DNA from: Triglochin maritima
Taxonomy: Eukaryota; Streptophyta; Magnoliopsida; Alismatales; Juncaginaceae
Assembly: GCA_963682175.1 (NCBI GenBank)
Contig: OY821772.1
Location: 57,930,925 to 57,994,924 of the forward strand
DNA: 64,000 nucleotides
Direction: 5' to 3'
The notes beneath the pieces were generated by a model, which was not told the origin of the DNA, did not search any database, and saw nothing but the letters and a program-made list of their open reading frames with translations. Shown piece by piece: positions 45,424-59,486 of the stretch (position 1 is the first letter of the stretch; each line of letters begins with the position of its first letter). Made by a program: the position numbers and the translations under genes.

Positions 45424-48400
45424 TTAAGCTTGTTGTTCTCTACTGATGATCCGCACACCTATCCTTTCTCTCATCTCCAAGAACTTCATCCTTGCTAGCG
45501 ACTTTGTCAGAATATCAACATGCTGATCTTCTGTGCAAACATGCTGAATTTCAATCATTTCCGATTCAACACAATCTCTAATGTAGTGGAATCGGGTATC
45601 GATGTGTTTGCTCCTCTCATGGTGAACTGAATTCTTGCTCAATGCAATTGCGGACTGATTATCGATCTTTAGAACCACTTTCTTAACCTCGGTCTTTAAC
45701 AAGTCTGCCAACAGTCGTCCCAACCACACTCCTTGACATGCTGCTGCACAGGCAGCAATGTATTCCGCTTCACAGGAAGATAACGCAACCACTTTCTGTT
45801 TTTGTGAACACCAACTAATAGGATTTGACCCAAGGAAAAATATCAAACCTGAGGTACTTTTCCTGTCATCAGTATCACCAGCTAGATCACTATCGGAGTA
45901 ACCGGTAAGCTCCAAGCTTCCTTCCTTCTTCTCATAAACGCAACCGAGGTTTAAAGTTCCTTTCACGTACCGCAGTATGTGCTTTACTGCAGCCATGTGC
46001 TCTGTTGTGGGCTTCTCCATGTATCTACTCACCATACCGACAGAGAATGCCAAATGTGGGCGTGTGTGCAATAGGTATCTTAAACTACCAACAATACTTC
46101 GGTACATAGTTGTGTCTACAAGTGGACTTGAGCTTTCCTTGCTCAGTTTCAGACGAGGTTCCATCGGGATCTACGAAGGGTTGCAATCTTTCATGCCGCA
46201 TTTGTCTAAAACCTTTCTTGCATATGCCGACTGGTTGAGTGTAATCCTTTCAGAATTCTGACAAACTTCAATTCCCAGATAGTAACTTAGTAACCCAAGG
46301 TCACTCATGCTAAACAATCTCTTCATCTGTGATTTGAACTTGTCTATGTCTTGAACACACTCTCCAGTTATGATCAAATCATCCACGTAGACTCCAACAG
46401 TTAAATTCCATTTGCCTTGATTTCTCATGTACACGGCATGCTCTAAAGAACACCTCTCAAAACCGAGTGTCCTCAATGACCTGTCCAGTTTTGAGTTCCA
46501 AGCTCTAGGTGCTTGTCTCAAACCATACAATGCTTTGTGCAGTTTTAACACTTTGTGCTCTTCTCCTTTTATTTCAAAACCCGGTGGTTGAGTGACATAC
46601 ACTTCCTCTTCCAAATCACCATTGAGGAAAGCTGACTTCACATCCATGTGATGCACCTCCCATCCTTCATGTGCCGCAATAGAGATCAGCAAGCGTACTG
46701 TCTCTAGCCGAGCAACATGGGCAAAAACTTCATCAAAGTCTATGCCTTGTCTTTGAACATACCCTTTTGCCACTAATCTTGCCTTGTGCTTAACAATTCT
46801 GCCTTGAGTGTCTTTCTTAAGCTTGTAAACCCATTTTAGACCTATAGGTTTGTGGCTGTCTTGTAATGGAACAAGCTTCCAAGTTTCATTTTCCCGAATA
46901 GAGGAAATTTCCTCCTCCATTGCTCTTCTCCACATCGGATCTGCCTTGGCTTCTTCGAAATTTAACGACTCTTCTTCTCCTAACAAACACAACCCGAATA
47001 TTGCAACTCTATTGGGATTGTTGCATCGTACAAGCTTTTGATGTCACGCTTACCCCGTTGTCCTACTAATGAACTCTCATCAGATGTTGTGGGCTGCACT
47101 ACTTCGGTTGAGGCTGAACCATCAAAAGTTTCATCTGGAGTGTGTGGTGTACTTGAATCAGGGGCTCTGGATCTCGTGCTTGTCATAGGTGTTAGGTGCT
47201 GGTCTTGCTCATTAGGTAGGGAATGAAATGGGTCTGAGAAATCTGCTGCATCAGAGTCGGGTTCCCCTAACTCGTCTCCTTGCCTTGTCGTGTCGGATGA
47301 ACTCGGAATAGAAAAATAATGAACTGCAAACGAGCCTCCAACCGGTTGTGTCTCTGCCACTGGGTTTCTGCTCCATTCCCACTTCTTCTCCTCCTCGAAC
47401 ACTGCATCTCGTGTCACCACAACTCGTCTTGACGCTGGATTGAACATCCGATAGCCTTTCGTATTCATATCATAACCAATGAACACCATTTGCTTGCTAC
47501 GATCAGCCAACTTAGAAAGGTGTGGTTTCACCACTTTTACATGTGTAAGGCATCCGAAAATACGAAGATGATCGACACTTGGCTTGCGGTCATAGTATGC
47601 TTCATAGGGAGTTTTACCAACGACGCTCTTTGTTGGTGCTCTATTTAAGAGATACACGGCAGTTGATACCGCTTCTCCCCAAAATTCACCTGGGACTCCC
47701 ATGCTTTTCAACAAGCTCCTTGCCGTGCCGACCACCGTCTGATTTCTTCGTTCGACAACTCCGTTCTGCTGAGGAGAGTAAGGCGTTGTGAGATAACGCT
47801 TAATTCCCAACAGCTCACAGTAAGTGTTGAACTCATTTGAGGTGAATTCACCGCCACGATCCGTGCGCAAAGCTTTCAACTTGTTGTTTTTCTCCATTTC
47901 GGCTGCAGCTTTCACCTTCTTAAATGCCTCAAATGCTTCGTCTTTGTTTCGGATCAGCACCTGCCACATGAATCTTGTACAATCGTCAACCAATAGTAGG
48001 AAATAGTGCTTGCCTCCGTGTGTGGCAGGAGTTATTGGCCCGCACAAGTCTCCATGCCACAGTTCAAGAGGTGATTTTGCTCGGAATTTTGCCACTGCTG
48101 GAAATGGATTTCGGTGTTGTTTTCCAATCAAACAACCATCACAGATGCGGCCCTCATGCTCGATTATAGGCAAGCCGTGCACCATCTGTTTCTGACTTAG
48201 AAGCTTCAAGGCATGAAAGTTCACATGCCCGTATCTTGCATGTCATCGCCACGCTTCTTCTTTGCTCCTTACTAGAAAACATTCAGGTAGGGCTGGTGCT
48301 ATGTTAAACACATTCAACCGGTTGCTTGACCTGTTCACTTTTGCTAGTAGCCTTTGTGATCTGTCCAAAATAGTCATAACACCTCCTTCAACTACAACCT

Positions 48401-49691
48401 TGCATCCGTTCTCATCTAACTGGCCAAGGCTTATTATGTTGCTCTTCAACATCGGGATGTAGTAGACATTAGTAAGTATTCGATGTTCACCTGTGAAGCC
48501 TTCAAACAAAACCGAACCTCTTCCTTGGATTTCTACAGCCGAGCCATCCCCAAATTTGATTGACCCTTTAATGGTCGTGTCAATTTCAGCAAATTTTTCG
48601 ATATAACCAGTCATGTGGTTACTTGCGCCGGTATCTAAATACCAAGCCTTCTCTCGGGTGCTTTTAATCTTTGGCACCACCTTGTCTTCGTGCAGTAACA
48701 CTTGCTCATTCTGTATTGCGTGGCTGAGAACACAAGTTTCGGCCATCAACAGTGTCGGTTCATCTTCGGTTTGCGCTGTTAAAAGGTTTGCTCTTTCTCT
48801 TCGGTTTGGTTTGGAACACTCTTTTGCAAAGTGACCATATTCATTACAATTGAAACACTTAACCTTGGATTTGTCGAAGTTGCGTGGCTTTCGGTCTTCG
48901 TTAGTGCGTTCACCATTTCCTCGACCTCCACCATATCCACGCCCACGTCCACGTCCTCTCCCGTGACGTCCTCCTCTTTTGGTGCTGCTGAAACCTTCAT
49001 CTTTCTTTCCCTTTGTGCATCTTGCCTCCCACTCAGCTTGGGTAAGAAGTAGTTGTTCTCCCCCGCCCTTTGTGTGTACTCGTCCTTTAAGTCCTTCCTC
49101 AAAGGTTCTGAGACGGCCGATTACTTCTGAGATCGACATTTTCTCAATATCGCCAAACTGCTCGATCGTTCCGATAATTTGGAGAAATCTATCTAGAACT
49201 GCGCTGAACAATTTTTCAACAACTTCGTTGTCGTCGAGCTTCGTGCCCAGTGAACGGATCTCACCCACCAGCGTGGTAAGCTTCATGGAAAACTCATTTA
49301 TTGTCTCTGAATCCTCCATGTGTAACTTGTTCAGTTGTCGTTTCAGCACCTGTACGCGTGCCTTCTTGACGCGATCTTCACCAACCCGCATCTCCCTGAG
49401 TGCGTCCCAAGCCTCCTTTGCCGTCTGCTTCTCCGTGATTGCCATCATCACATCATCTGGCACGGCTTGAGAAATGGCTACCATGGCACCTTGATCTTTG
49501 TCGTCGTCTGTGTCTCCACCTTCGATCACTGACCATACTCCTAGCGAACGCAAGATTATCTTCATCTTGACAGCCCATATGCCGTAGTTCATTTCGCTTA
49601 ACGTTGGATATTGGATCGGGATTGAGGCTCCTCTTGTCGTCGGTTTGACGACTGCAAGCGTCTTAGATTGATCTCCTTCGTCACCGGCCAT
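45424..49691 (-). pseudogene. Copia gag-pol polyprotein with two stops and a frameshift
   Basis: Starts at ATG 49691 (MAGDEGDQSKT). Domains in order: gag, CCHC knuckle CFNCNEYGHFAKEC (about 48863-48822), protease YLDTGASNHM (about 48645), integrase (CDGCLIGKQHRNPFP, DRGGEF), reverse transcriptase (YVDDLIITG about 46390), RNase H (SDLAGDTDDRKSTSG) and TAA at 45426-45424. Lesions are TGA at 48245-48243 just before the integrase, a one-base frameshift near 46985-47010 between the integrase tail and RT, and TAG at 46173-46171 in RT. The full polyprotein cannot be made. Confidence 0.92.
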
Positions 49692-49720
49692 TGCTTTGAC
49701 AACCTGGCTCTGGTACCAAA

Positions 49721-50041
49721 TGTTGGTTTTCTCTAAAGCCAGTAATAAACTTGAAACACAAACAAAAACAGAGGATTTTGCGATGCTCAACACTTGCATC
49801 ATTTTCTGGTTTTTCGTATTATATAATCAAATACAAAATCATAACTGCACCACTAACATTACAGCCCACGTTTTCTAAAACTAACCACATAAACTTTACT
49901 TAAATAACTGCTACCCTAATTTTTAGCCACACACGCTAAAACTGACAGTCCAATTACGTATTCAAACAAAAACCAAGTTTGCTAAAATTAAACAAATCAA
50001 ACTATTGGACCAGACCCTCTAACAACAAGATTAACTCATCA
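49721..50041 (-). repeat. 5' LTR of the minus-strand copia element
   Basis: 321 bp, TG...CA. It is the 5' LTR because the element is transcribed on minus and the primer site lies just below 49721. Confidence 0.95.
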
Positions 50042-50046
50042 GTGAC

Positions 50047-52137
50047 AACGGGGGATTTGGGGGAAATTAGAGGCTTTAGCCTTAGGGTGATGGATGTATT
50101 TATTTTTGGACCTCAAGGTAATTATTTTTTGCAATTAAGTCTTTGACGGTTACAAGAATAAATACACATATATATGTCATGACGGTTTCCTCCTGAAAAC
50201 ACACGTCTTATTTTCCATCATCTCTCTACGAAAACTGTCCCTCTCCGGCGATTTCCTATCTCCGAATCCAGAGTTGTTCGGTGCCCGATTAATTTTCTCT
50301 GAGGCAACTCGTCTTCTGACGGCTCGGTCTTTGATGTCATCTCTGATCACTGTTCCTTCGTTTCTTGTTTTCCTTTACATGTTTTTGTATGTTGACTTTA
50401 TCTGGATCCTTACGGAATATTTATTCGACATATGTAACCCACTGTATTACATGATTATATTTGTAATTATTTCAACAAAATCTTGTTGTTGAAAAATCAT
50501 CCTACTTCCAATATGGTCTGATCAAAACAACTCTAGTTCCATTCTCCTTTTACTCCAACAATTCTAGTAGTGGAGTTCCACCGTCTCCGTCGTCGTGGTT
50601 TGTTCCGATTGATTTTCTATGAAAATCCGGTGTTGTGTTTATTTGATTGTTAAATGCATGTCAGGTGTTCGATGATTGCCTAATTTGAGTTCTATTGGTA
50701 TTAAGTATTAACCAATTCCACGTACGAACGCACTAAAGATCCTAACATTTTCCTCTCTGTTTTGAAGCCTAGATCAGTTATACCATAACAATAATTATCG
50801 GTGAACGAGGGAAGCATTCATGTGGACACTAACTAAACAAAGGAGCCGTGTATAGGTTGTTGGTATCACGCAACTGAAGAATATTTGTTATTCAATCTCA
50901 TAGATCAGTTGTAGTTCCAAAATATCTTTAAAGTCGCATGATCTCTACAAAACAAGATGTCCAGCTTTGAAATATCGAGGGGATTCCACACCCATGCTTA
51001 ATATTAATACAAATAAATCAAATGACAACCAGTAAACTAATTACTACATTAATTTATATCTCGTGTGATTGTGGAATCTAATTACAACTTGCACCAAATT
51101 GTTTTTACAATGTATATATCTCGAGTGTAGTAGAGGGAAGTAGTGTTTAAGTTCTGAACGAATGCTATGATGCACATGGATACTTATTTGTGATTATATG
51201 TAATAAAATCTGTTCGTGTCCGATTTGGACTTTCTTGATTAGCAAGGATGCGTCGTCATGAAAAGTATGCATGTATTTTTACCAAATAAATATCTCTTTC
51301 TAAACCCTGAATGATAATGATAAATCTTGAAAACAGGGAATGAGTCGTAATTTATTCCACTATGTTTTGTGAGAGACAAATTTTAAACTCAATAACATTT
51401 ATTTTGGTCAACGTGAGTAGCAAAAACCCTATATATTTTCCTACAGCTACGTTTTCTATCGTCAATTTCCCCAACATTTTCCTTACCAAACTGCTAAACT
51501 TGACTTTTGTTTGCTGTATCCCCATCGATAGTTCACGCCAATATGACGAAATCTCTTATCAGATTTTTGATATATAAAACTATGCCTTTCTCTTAAAAAA
51601 TATCGTAAATGTGTTGATATTTGAGGAGAATATGGTGTACATAGTAATTTACCATATTGTTACTTTATCACGGGGAATTCTGGTCAAACTTTACTTTCCT
51701 TGATACCTGTTATATTTACCTTATCACCTGTTATATTTACGTTATCTGAACTTGTCAATAGCAGTGATGTTGTTACGACAAAACTTATTACTTATTAGTC
51801 CCATCTTGGTTTCCAATGTCACTTTTTTGAATTTTTTAATTCGCTCCACATTATGTGGATCTCCGCAGACGTAATTGACAGTGTATTCCACCAAAACACA
51901 GCTTCCATGATACATAACAATTAAATTATGGCACTTCAATCATATCACATGAATTGGAATCCCATAACATAAGCATCTCTGACCGAAAGACTTGAGTTGA
52001 TCAATGTGTTCTTTGAAGCCCATTAACTTACTACAGACTACTTAATTTAACTGGCCAGTAGGCAGTAGCTCTTTCCGGAGTTCAACTTTTAATTAGGAAG
52101 AATTTCATGTATATCCTCTAAATATGTTTCAATATCA
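50047..52137. other. Intergenic DNA
   Basis: No gene supported. The first few hundred bases (CT-rich, CTCTCTACGAAAACTG near 50222) may be the rest of the LTR interrupted at 45093. The remainder is plain AT-rich sequence. Confidence 0.4.
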
Positions 52138-52145
52138 TCAAGACC

Positions 52146-55100
52146 CAATGTTCACGGAATGCCTAGGCGACTGGGGGCGTCTGGTCGCCTAGGCGTTCGT
52201 GCGACCACCCAACTCTGGGCGGTTTTTTTAAATTCAATTAATTTTTATAAAATAGATAAAAAATCAGGAAAAATCGGGAAAAATAGAAGAAAAAAATGCA
52301 CAAATATTATTTAAAAATACCATACATGTTTAGGCTTCGAAAAGACACGTAGTTCCTCGACCAAGACCTCACTAGCCACCCCCTCTACCCACCTAAACAC
52401 TTAGGTATATAATTTATTGCTTAGTAGTACGATTACAAAGGTAACTCAGAGTTCATACAATAGCAGATAAGAGAGAAATTAGAATTACAAGTTAACTAAC
52501 TAATTCCATTGGACACATTAATCTAATGTCCAACTGGGAACCATATCATATCCTCCACCACCATCAGAGTCGTCGGAGTAGTTCTCGTTCAGATTGTCGA
52601 CGTAGACATCATCTTCTTCAGTTTCTTCATCGTCGGATTGGACATATTGCTCGTTGATGTCCATCGGTAGTTGAGAACTCGATGCACCTGGATCTCTAGA
52701 ACTAATGTGAACGATGACATCATCCATGCCACCACCTAATAATGGCGCGTTAGATGCAGTGGAACACCGTGCGTCAGATGCAGTGGACATGGATCGAGAA
52801 AAGCGTCTCCGTGAAGAAGAATGTCCTAAAGCTGCTTCCTCGGCATCGGCCCATGTAAGCTCCTCTGCAACGAAGACCGGATCTTCAGTTTCTACCAACC
52901 ATGGATGCTCGTTGAAGAGATCGTAGTCCACACTGATGGGGTCATAAAATCCGGGCTTCTCCATCCTTTGCTGAAACCTTTGCCTTAACTTTTGGTTGTA
53001 GTTCACATACACCAAGTCATTCATCTTCTTCACAGCCAACCTGTTCCTTCTCGTTGAGTGCAACTGCTCGAAGACACTCCAATTCCGCTCACAACCTGAT
53101 GCCGAGCATGTCAATCCCAACACCTTCAGGGTCAACCTCTGTAATGCGGTCTCTCCTATGTCTGCGCCATAAGATTGCCACCAATCTATAGGTCTTCTTT
53201 CTGTCCTTTATCTGACGACCATATCCTTCGAGAATATTCCGAGGGAGTTCTTGTAACGATCAAGTAGACCGCAAATCTTATCTTGTTCTGTAGGAGTGGG
53301 GACGAGCCTCTCTATGACATCCATGAATCCAGACATATGCTCATTGAAAGTTACATTTCGATCCTGACGTAAGACAGAGAAGAAGGTATCATGGTTGAGT
53401 AAGAAACCAGCTGAGTGTAGCGGTGATGACATCATCTTCCCCGGACCCCACCTCGTGTCGATGAGGTCGATGACTTGCTTGTACAACCTCAGGTTTCCGT
53501 CAAAGTTCCTCATGATTTGTTCTTTTACTTTCTCCATTGCGCCACACAGATATCCCATCGGTGGTTTCTCATCGCTGTCAACAAATCTAAGAACCTGGAC
53601 AATAGGTTGTGAGGTCTTCAGTGCCTTCACGACGTTGGTCCAGAAACCACTTTGTAGAATAGTCTCGGCAACTTCAGTAGAGATCTCCTTCTTTTTCTTG
53701 TTCTTTATCCAACTTGCATTAGGATCGTTGTACTCCGGGGAAACAACAAACGCTCGGAGTTTGTCTTTCTTCGGGAACAACCTTTGCAAAGTCAGAAAGA
53801 CAAATCTCGTGACAGCAGGGCGTAGCAGGTTCCCTTCAATGGCAATTCACATCCTCTTCAACAACATGACAGAGCTGTTGAAATGTTTGACGATCTTACA
53901 AGCTAAAGCAATAGTCTTCAAAACAACTACAAGATGAGATCGATACAATGCGCTGCACAGGGAGTCCAAAACAATCTCCTTCTTTTTTGCTGCAACATCC
54001 TACCGGCAAGTACGTATGCGGTGGCGTTGTCAGTGACCACCTGAACAACGTGTTCTTCGCCAATCTCGCCAACTACCTTGTCCATCAGCTTGTATAGGTA
54101 GTCTGCGGTGTGAGAGTGACCGAAAGCATCTACAGACCTCATGAACATGGTACCTGTCGGACAATTTACTAGAAAATTGATTATATTCCTACCGGACCTG
54201 TCAGTCCAGCCATCTGTCATCAACGTGCACCCGTATGTTTCCCAATCTTGTTTGTACGACTCTTGTATACCTCTAGTGTAGTCAATTTCATGTTTAAGGC
54301 ACGAGTCACTAACTTCATGATACGTCATGAGTTTAAGTCTGGGTCCGTAAGTACAAGTAGCGGATATTGCTTCCTTCCACTCAGGCGTCTTTACAGTGTT
54401 GAATGATATACCACATCTATAGAAAATCCTAGACCATTTTTGATTAATTGTTTTCCTATCTTCTTTTCTAAAGGTTCTTTCGATAGTTGTTTGTTGGGCC
54501 CCGGAAACCACGTCCTTTCCACGTCCGCAAAATGATGACCACAAACGTTATTTTTGTCTCTTTCGACCAGGAGCGAGGCGAGAACAGGAGGTTGGGGTCC
54601 GAGCAGAACCGGAACCCGATCCGGTTTCCAGATCAAATTCTATTTTTTCTCGGTCTACATAATCATCAAGACATACATTTTCGTTTTGTAATGTCCTACT
54701 GTTTCTAATCATGTATGCAGTTATGTCTTGTTTAATAGAGTCAGGAACTTTATCACAAGGTCTAGCATTGCTACCAGATGTGTGTGCAAGATGTTGTTTG
54801 TGACGGACTATACCACCTCTAGTTTCCTTACCACATAACTCACAGGCAATGCGATTTTTATCATTAGCACTAATGTAATGGGCAGTATTCCAACGGGGGT
54901 CATTTGTACGGGTAGGTCTTAGGTCATCGTAACTCTTATGATGCATAGGGAGACTAGTGCCGGCCTGCCGGGTACGTAAGTCTTATCTTAAAAACTAGAC
55001 TAATATAAAAATTTAGACTAATATGAAAATAAAATACTAATTAATTTAATTCTAAAGAGAAGTTAGAAAGAGTGCACTTGATTTTGGCGGTTGAAGAATG

Positions 55101-55389
55101 AAGAACCGGATCAGAGACTTTACTTTCAAACTTCAAAACTAAACACCAGACCGGAGACTTAATCGCAAAAACTTGATGATTATGAAACTTGATGATTAGA
55201 ATAGAATTATGAAGAAGAAGAGAATGAGAGATTTGTGAAAAATGATGAGGTTTGGAGGGGTTTATATAGGAATTAGGGGTAGTGGCAAACTTGTAAATTT
55301 CAAAAAAAAACAAAAAAGTAGATAGGCGATCGCCCATTTCGCACAGCTTTGCTGGGCGAAAGGCGGTGGTCGCCCAGGCGTGAACACTG
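52146..55389 (-). mobile_element. hAT DNA transposon, 3244 bp, with 8-bp TSD
   Basis: Perfect 8-bp repeats TCAAGACC (52138-52145, 55390-55397) flank ends CAATGTTCACG and CGTGAACACTG, an 11-bp inverted repeat with one mismatch. Sub-terminal GGTCGCCTAGGCG and GGTCGCCCAGGCG motifs occur near both ends. The interior has the remains of one minus-strand transposase gene. The ends look usable in trans; the gene does not. Confidence 0.93.
52518..54946 (-). pseudogene. hAT transposase (BED finger, DUF659, hAT C-terminal), broken
   Basis: From ATG 54946: a BED zinc finger (CELCGKETRGGIVRHKQHLAH), then a DUF659 block with YGCTLMTDGWTDRSGR and VVQVVTDNATAY (two catalytic Asp) and CAAHCIDLIL, then an LRPAVTRF segment, then the C-terminal dimerisation block (CSASGCERNWSVFEQLHS) and an acidic tail ending at 52518. 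In-frame TAA at 54550-54548 follows the BED part. A frame change with TAG at 53929-53927 and a TGA near 53850 follow the DUF659 block. A segment appears to be missing between KDMVVR (stop 53210-53208) and WWQSYGADIGETAL. It cannot make active transposase. Confidence 0.88.
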
Positions 55390-55397
55390 TCAAGACC

Positions 55398-58300
55398 CAC
55401 TAATTAAAGGGACCATCACATCTATACCTTTCAAATTCAACTCTCGTATCACCAATATTCTTTAATCTCAAGTCTTCTTTCACATATGTCATTTTCTCAC
55501 ATCTTTTAATATTAACTTGAGTTAAGATAACTCTTAATAGCTGAAATTACGTTTTTACTATGTTTCTTCTTGTAAACTTCAAATATAAATAATAAACATT
55601 AAAATGGTAAAATGAAATGAGAGAAAAAAAAGGATCTCTTACATCGAGTCTTTGGTAAAAACTCTAACAGGAATACCCATACAAAATTTTCTTCTTTCTT
55701 ATTTTCCTCTAAGATTGAACATATATTTAAAATTAAACAAGAAGAAACAATGACAATCTTGGAATTGACTTACTAAAAGTTAAGTCAACCCAAGTTTATG
55801 TTGCAAAGTATAGGTGAAATGATACTTATAATTGAACATGAAAGACCATCTAATTGAAAGATATTGGTAAATTTGAAACTTATTTGAATGATATGTATGA
55901 AATTCCCCGTTTTAATTAATCAAATGCCACAAGAAAAAGAGGTCACTCTTAGGCCAATAAGAAATGGTGGATAAAAAGTTGGTGGACAACAAGAGTAGAC
56001 TTAAGTTTTTATGTGTCGAGCGGGATTTTAGCACTATACGGTATACCTCCCACGTCACGAACTTCTCCCTCAAGTTTACTAAAATTGGTTAGACAAATCG
56101 AGGATGTGGTATCAAAGATGCCAATCAATAGTTGTATCCATCAGGAACAGGGAAGAGTGAGGTGGTGAAGGGAATCACTTCCACAGTTGGTGGAGTGTAA
56201 GTGGATTAGTCAAAAAAATGTCGTGAAATGGAAAAAAAAAGAAACTATTTTAATGGAAAAGAAGAACAATATCTCAATCATGGACTATAAAATTTTGAAA
56301 TTTTAGATATGAGGGATCTGGTGCAGATATCGGGTGGAGTAGGTATCCATTACGTTGTTTTGTTTTTAATGTCTATAATATAATGCCCGCATCAAACCCA
56401 GGGGCGGTACTGCTGCCGGTTCTTAATTCTTAGTTCGGGAGTAGAACACGAAAATTTACTATATATATAACTAATAATTTAATTTTTTTACTTCCAGTCT
56501 ACTGTAATTCTTTGTTATATAATTTTCAACATGATTGGATTCAATTTCCTATACTCTTCTGGAAATATATTGTTCTAACCACAACACCACGCATACTGTT
56601 GAACAAGATACTAACTGCAGTTGCTTGTGTCCAAACGAGTTAAGCACAAAAAGTAAATATCCATTAAGGATGTTAATTTCTATCATGAAAGAGACCGAAA
56701 GGCTACTATTGATCACGTCGATTTCAGATCCTTTTCACTGATGTGTTATGATATCTTCTTGTTTTAGACCATTGCCAGTTGACTTCTGTCATTTCCCTTT
56801 AACTGTTAGCAACTGCATCATCTCACGTACCAAGCGCTATTATAAAAGTAACCAGTTAGATGAGACAGGTATGATTCAAGAAAATGGAAGTAAAACTTGA
56901 TCACACTAAAATATTTTTCCATTTCTATCTGAAATACAAACCAAAAATTGTAGAAGATGGTCTGTTAGTTAGCTCCTTATTGAGTACTGCTTGGAAGTAA
57001 ATTTAACAAGATGTTTTTGTTATACAATATTTTCTTCCAACTCTAACCCTAACGATCAAAACCGATGAGAAGATGGACCTTAAGATATTGTAATTAATTT
57101 TCTGCAGAAATTACAAAACCTCGATTCGAATTTGGTGCATGGAGTTTTTTAGTATATTTGGGTCAATTTCTAAATTGTTTATTGATATTTGATAAATTAA
57201 AGAGTGTTATGATGATGTCATTAACCACCAACTAGGCTAGTTCATTTCGGAGATCAATTGTCTTGACATAGTTAATATCAAATATCGAATCCTAATGGTA
57301 TGTTTATGTCATAATTTAGAATGGGTAGGGTAGTAGATAAAAATTAAAAAACAATTTCATTAACCAATTAAGCGCGTCCAGTTCTAACCAAGTGTAGCTA
57401 AGCAAAATTCTTTAGGAAGGGGTGTATAGTGCACCCAAGTAATGTTTTAGATCTATTGGATAAAACTCCAATTATCGCTCACCTCAAAACTTGCGCTTAT
57501 GATCATAAAGAATCGAGCATATTTTGCATTTTGAGCATATTGCTTGCCTAGCCAACAAAATTACCGATTCGTTTTGTTAATTAAATAACATCAGACTAAA
57601 TTAAGACGTTACACATGCTCATGCAATATATGCTCAAGTTTTTATTCAGGGTAAATACATGCTTAAGTTGATGGTCAAGATTATCGGTGCGGACAAGTGA
57701 CTGTTATTTGAAGCCAAATTGGGATACTATAACAGATAAGTGAGGGTCAAGATATAACTACTAATTTGCACATGTGAGTATTTCGTCAACACGTTGGTCA
57801 ATTAATTCGTAGAAGATATAATGGCATACAAAAAAACTCTTTTTAGAGAAATTGAAACTAAGACTTAATGTGCAACAACCAACAGAAGATAATACAACAA
57901 TGCATATATCCAAAGGTGTTTCGAGTGTTTTGGTGGTTAGAACGATCTGAGATAGATCTATTAGGTGGTCACAAAATTAAGGATCTTGAAGGGTCCAAGA
58001 GATATTTAATCAGTAATAATTGAAAGCAAATCAGAAAAAAAAAACATTTTAGCCAATTGATGTGAACTACTTAAATTTGAAAGAGAATTATTGAAGTCAC
58101 CGCCACAGCTGCAACTGGCATGCTGACACGTGGACACGACATGGGAGATCTTGGTTGGAGATAAAAGAGTGCCCGACAGCGTGCCGCCATGTGAGCCCAA
58201 CGCCTAATCCTCGTGGTCTGGCGGCGCCATGTCGTTCTCCTTTAAAGTCTCCCTCCTTTTCTTTCTCTGTCTGCACTTAATGCGCTGGTCTCATTTGTTA

Positions 58301-59400
58301 GTTATTAGTTATTACTCGAATAATATTATCCTTGTGTCATCTTTTGAGTTGAGTTCTTGGATGAGGATCAACCTTGAGAGTTGAGACATACGCCTTCCTT
58401 GCTATAGCTACTTATAGCTACTCGCTTGTAGTCATTATGAAATGGCCAGTCACAACACAAGTGTGAGACATTGTAAGAGAATGGTCTCATCGGTAGCTTT
58501 GAGTTTCTCTCTTATGATTAGGAGGTCCAAAGAAAAATATATGTTCACTATATAACCCATTCCATTTTAAATACCAAAATCTTCAACTTCCGAATAAGAT
58601 GGTTAAGATTCGATATCTAGTCTTGACTCTTGACAATCTCAAGATAAATAATATCACAATTAAGCTATATCACTTTACATAAAAGGATTTTCTCTCGGTT
58701 AAAACCTTAAGAAGTAATGTTTATATGAATCTTAAACTTCTTATATTGCCTTTTTCTTTGCATACGGGAAAGTTGTTAAAGCATGATGCCTTTAGGCTAA
58801 GCATGATAGCGCGTAACTGATTACAAGTTCGACCACTTTCTATATTTTAACATGACGTGATTAGGTGTGTATGCAACCCTTCTCAATTAATTAAAGACAA
58901 CAAAACAAGATCAACTTCGACAAAGTTTAGTTGGTGCCTTTGCCACCTCGTGTAAGGTTATAAGTTAGAGCTCTGAGGGTGCATGGAAAAATTGGACAAT
59001 CCCTCGAAATTTTGTAACATTTTTTTCGTCATAAGTAAATGATATTTTCTTCGAGGATATTAAATATATATACGACATTAATTAAGTAAATTTGGAGTCA
59101 TAAATTATTATTTTGTTATAACATCATCATTAAGCACCATAAAAATATCACGAACTATATATATTATATAGATACACACACATTTTAGCGGTGTCACAAT
59201 TGCATTATATAAATTTATAACTTAAAACAATATCACTCTTCTACTTGCACCATAAAAACATCACACGTCCAAACAAATCACAGAAAAAACATTATAGTAA
59301 GCTACAAATCTTTGAGATTCCCATAGTCACACCTAATTACAGAAACAAATAAGGGCAGAATATATAATAATTCAAATCATTACCTAAGGTGACGCCTTCC
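55398..59400. other. Intergenic DNA upstream of the P450 gene
   Basis: About 4 kb, AT-rich, with no gene recognised. The end nearest the P450 gene presumably holds its promoter. A short minus-strand frame at 58006-58200 (cysteine-rich, CQHASCSCGG) is not supported as a gene. Confidence 0.45.
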
Positions 59401-59406
59401 CTCGCC

Positions 59407-59414
59407 TATAAAAA
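59407..59414 (+). promoter_or_regulatory. TATA box of the CYP78A gene
   Basis: TATAAAAA within GCCTATAAAAAGAGC, 73-80 bp before the ATG. Initiation near 59440 would give a leader of about 45 nt. Confidence 0.75.
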
Positions 59415-59486
59415 GAGCATCGGCCACTTCACTTACAAACTCGCAGTGCTCCAGTACTAGTCCTTCACACTTTCAGCAAAGCAAAA

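Larger units (their letters stand above)
45094..50041 (-). mobile_element. Ty1/copia LTR retrotransposon, minus strand
   Basis: A 4948-bp element with two 321-bp LTRs, primer site TTTGGTACCAGAGC directly inside the 5' LTR (minus, 49722-49709) and a purine tract AAGGAGGAGA before the 3' LTR. Flanking pentamers CTGAC (45089-45093) and GTGAC (50042-50046) match at four of five bases. The LTRs differ at one base in 321, so insertion is recent. Confidence 0.92.

Noticed and set aside
58006..58200. Small cysteine-containing minus-strand frame
   Set aside because: No signal peptide, no conserved cysteine spacing that I recognise, no other gene signals.
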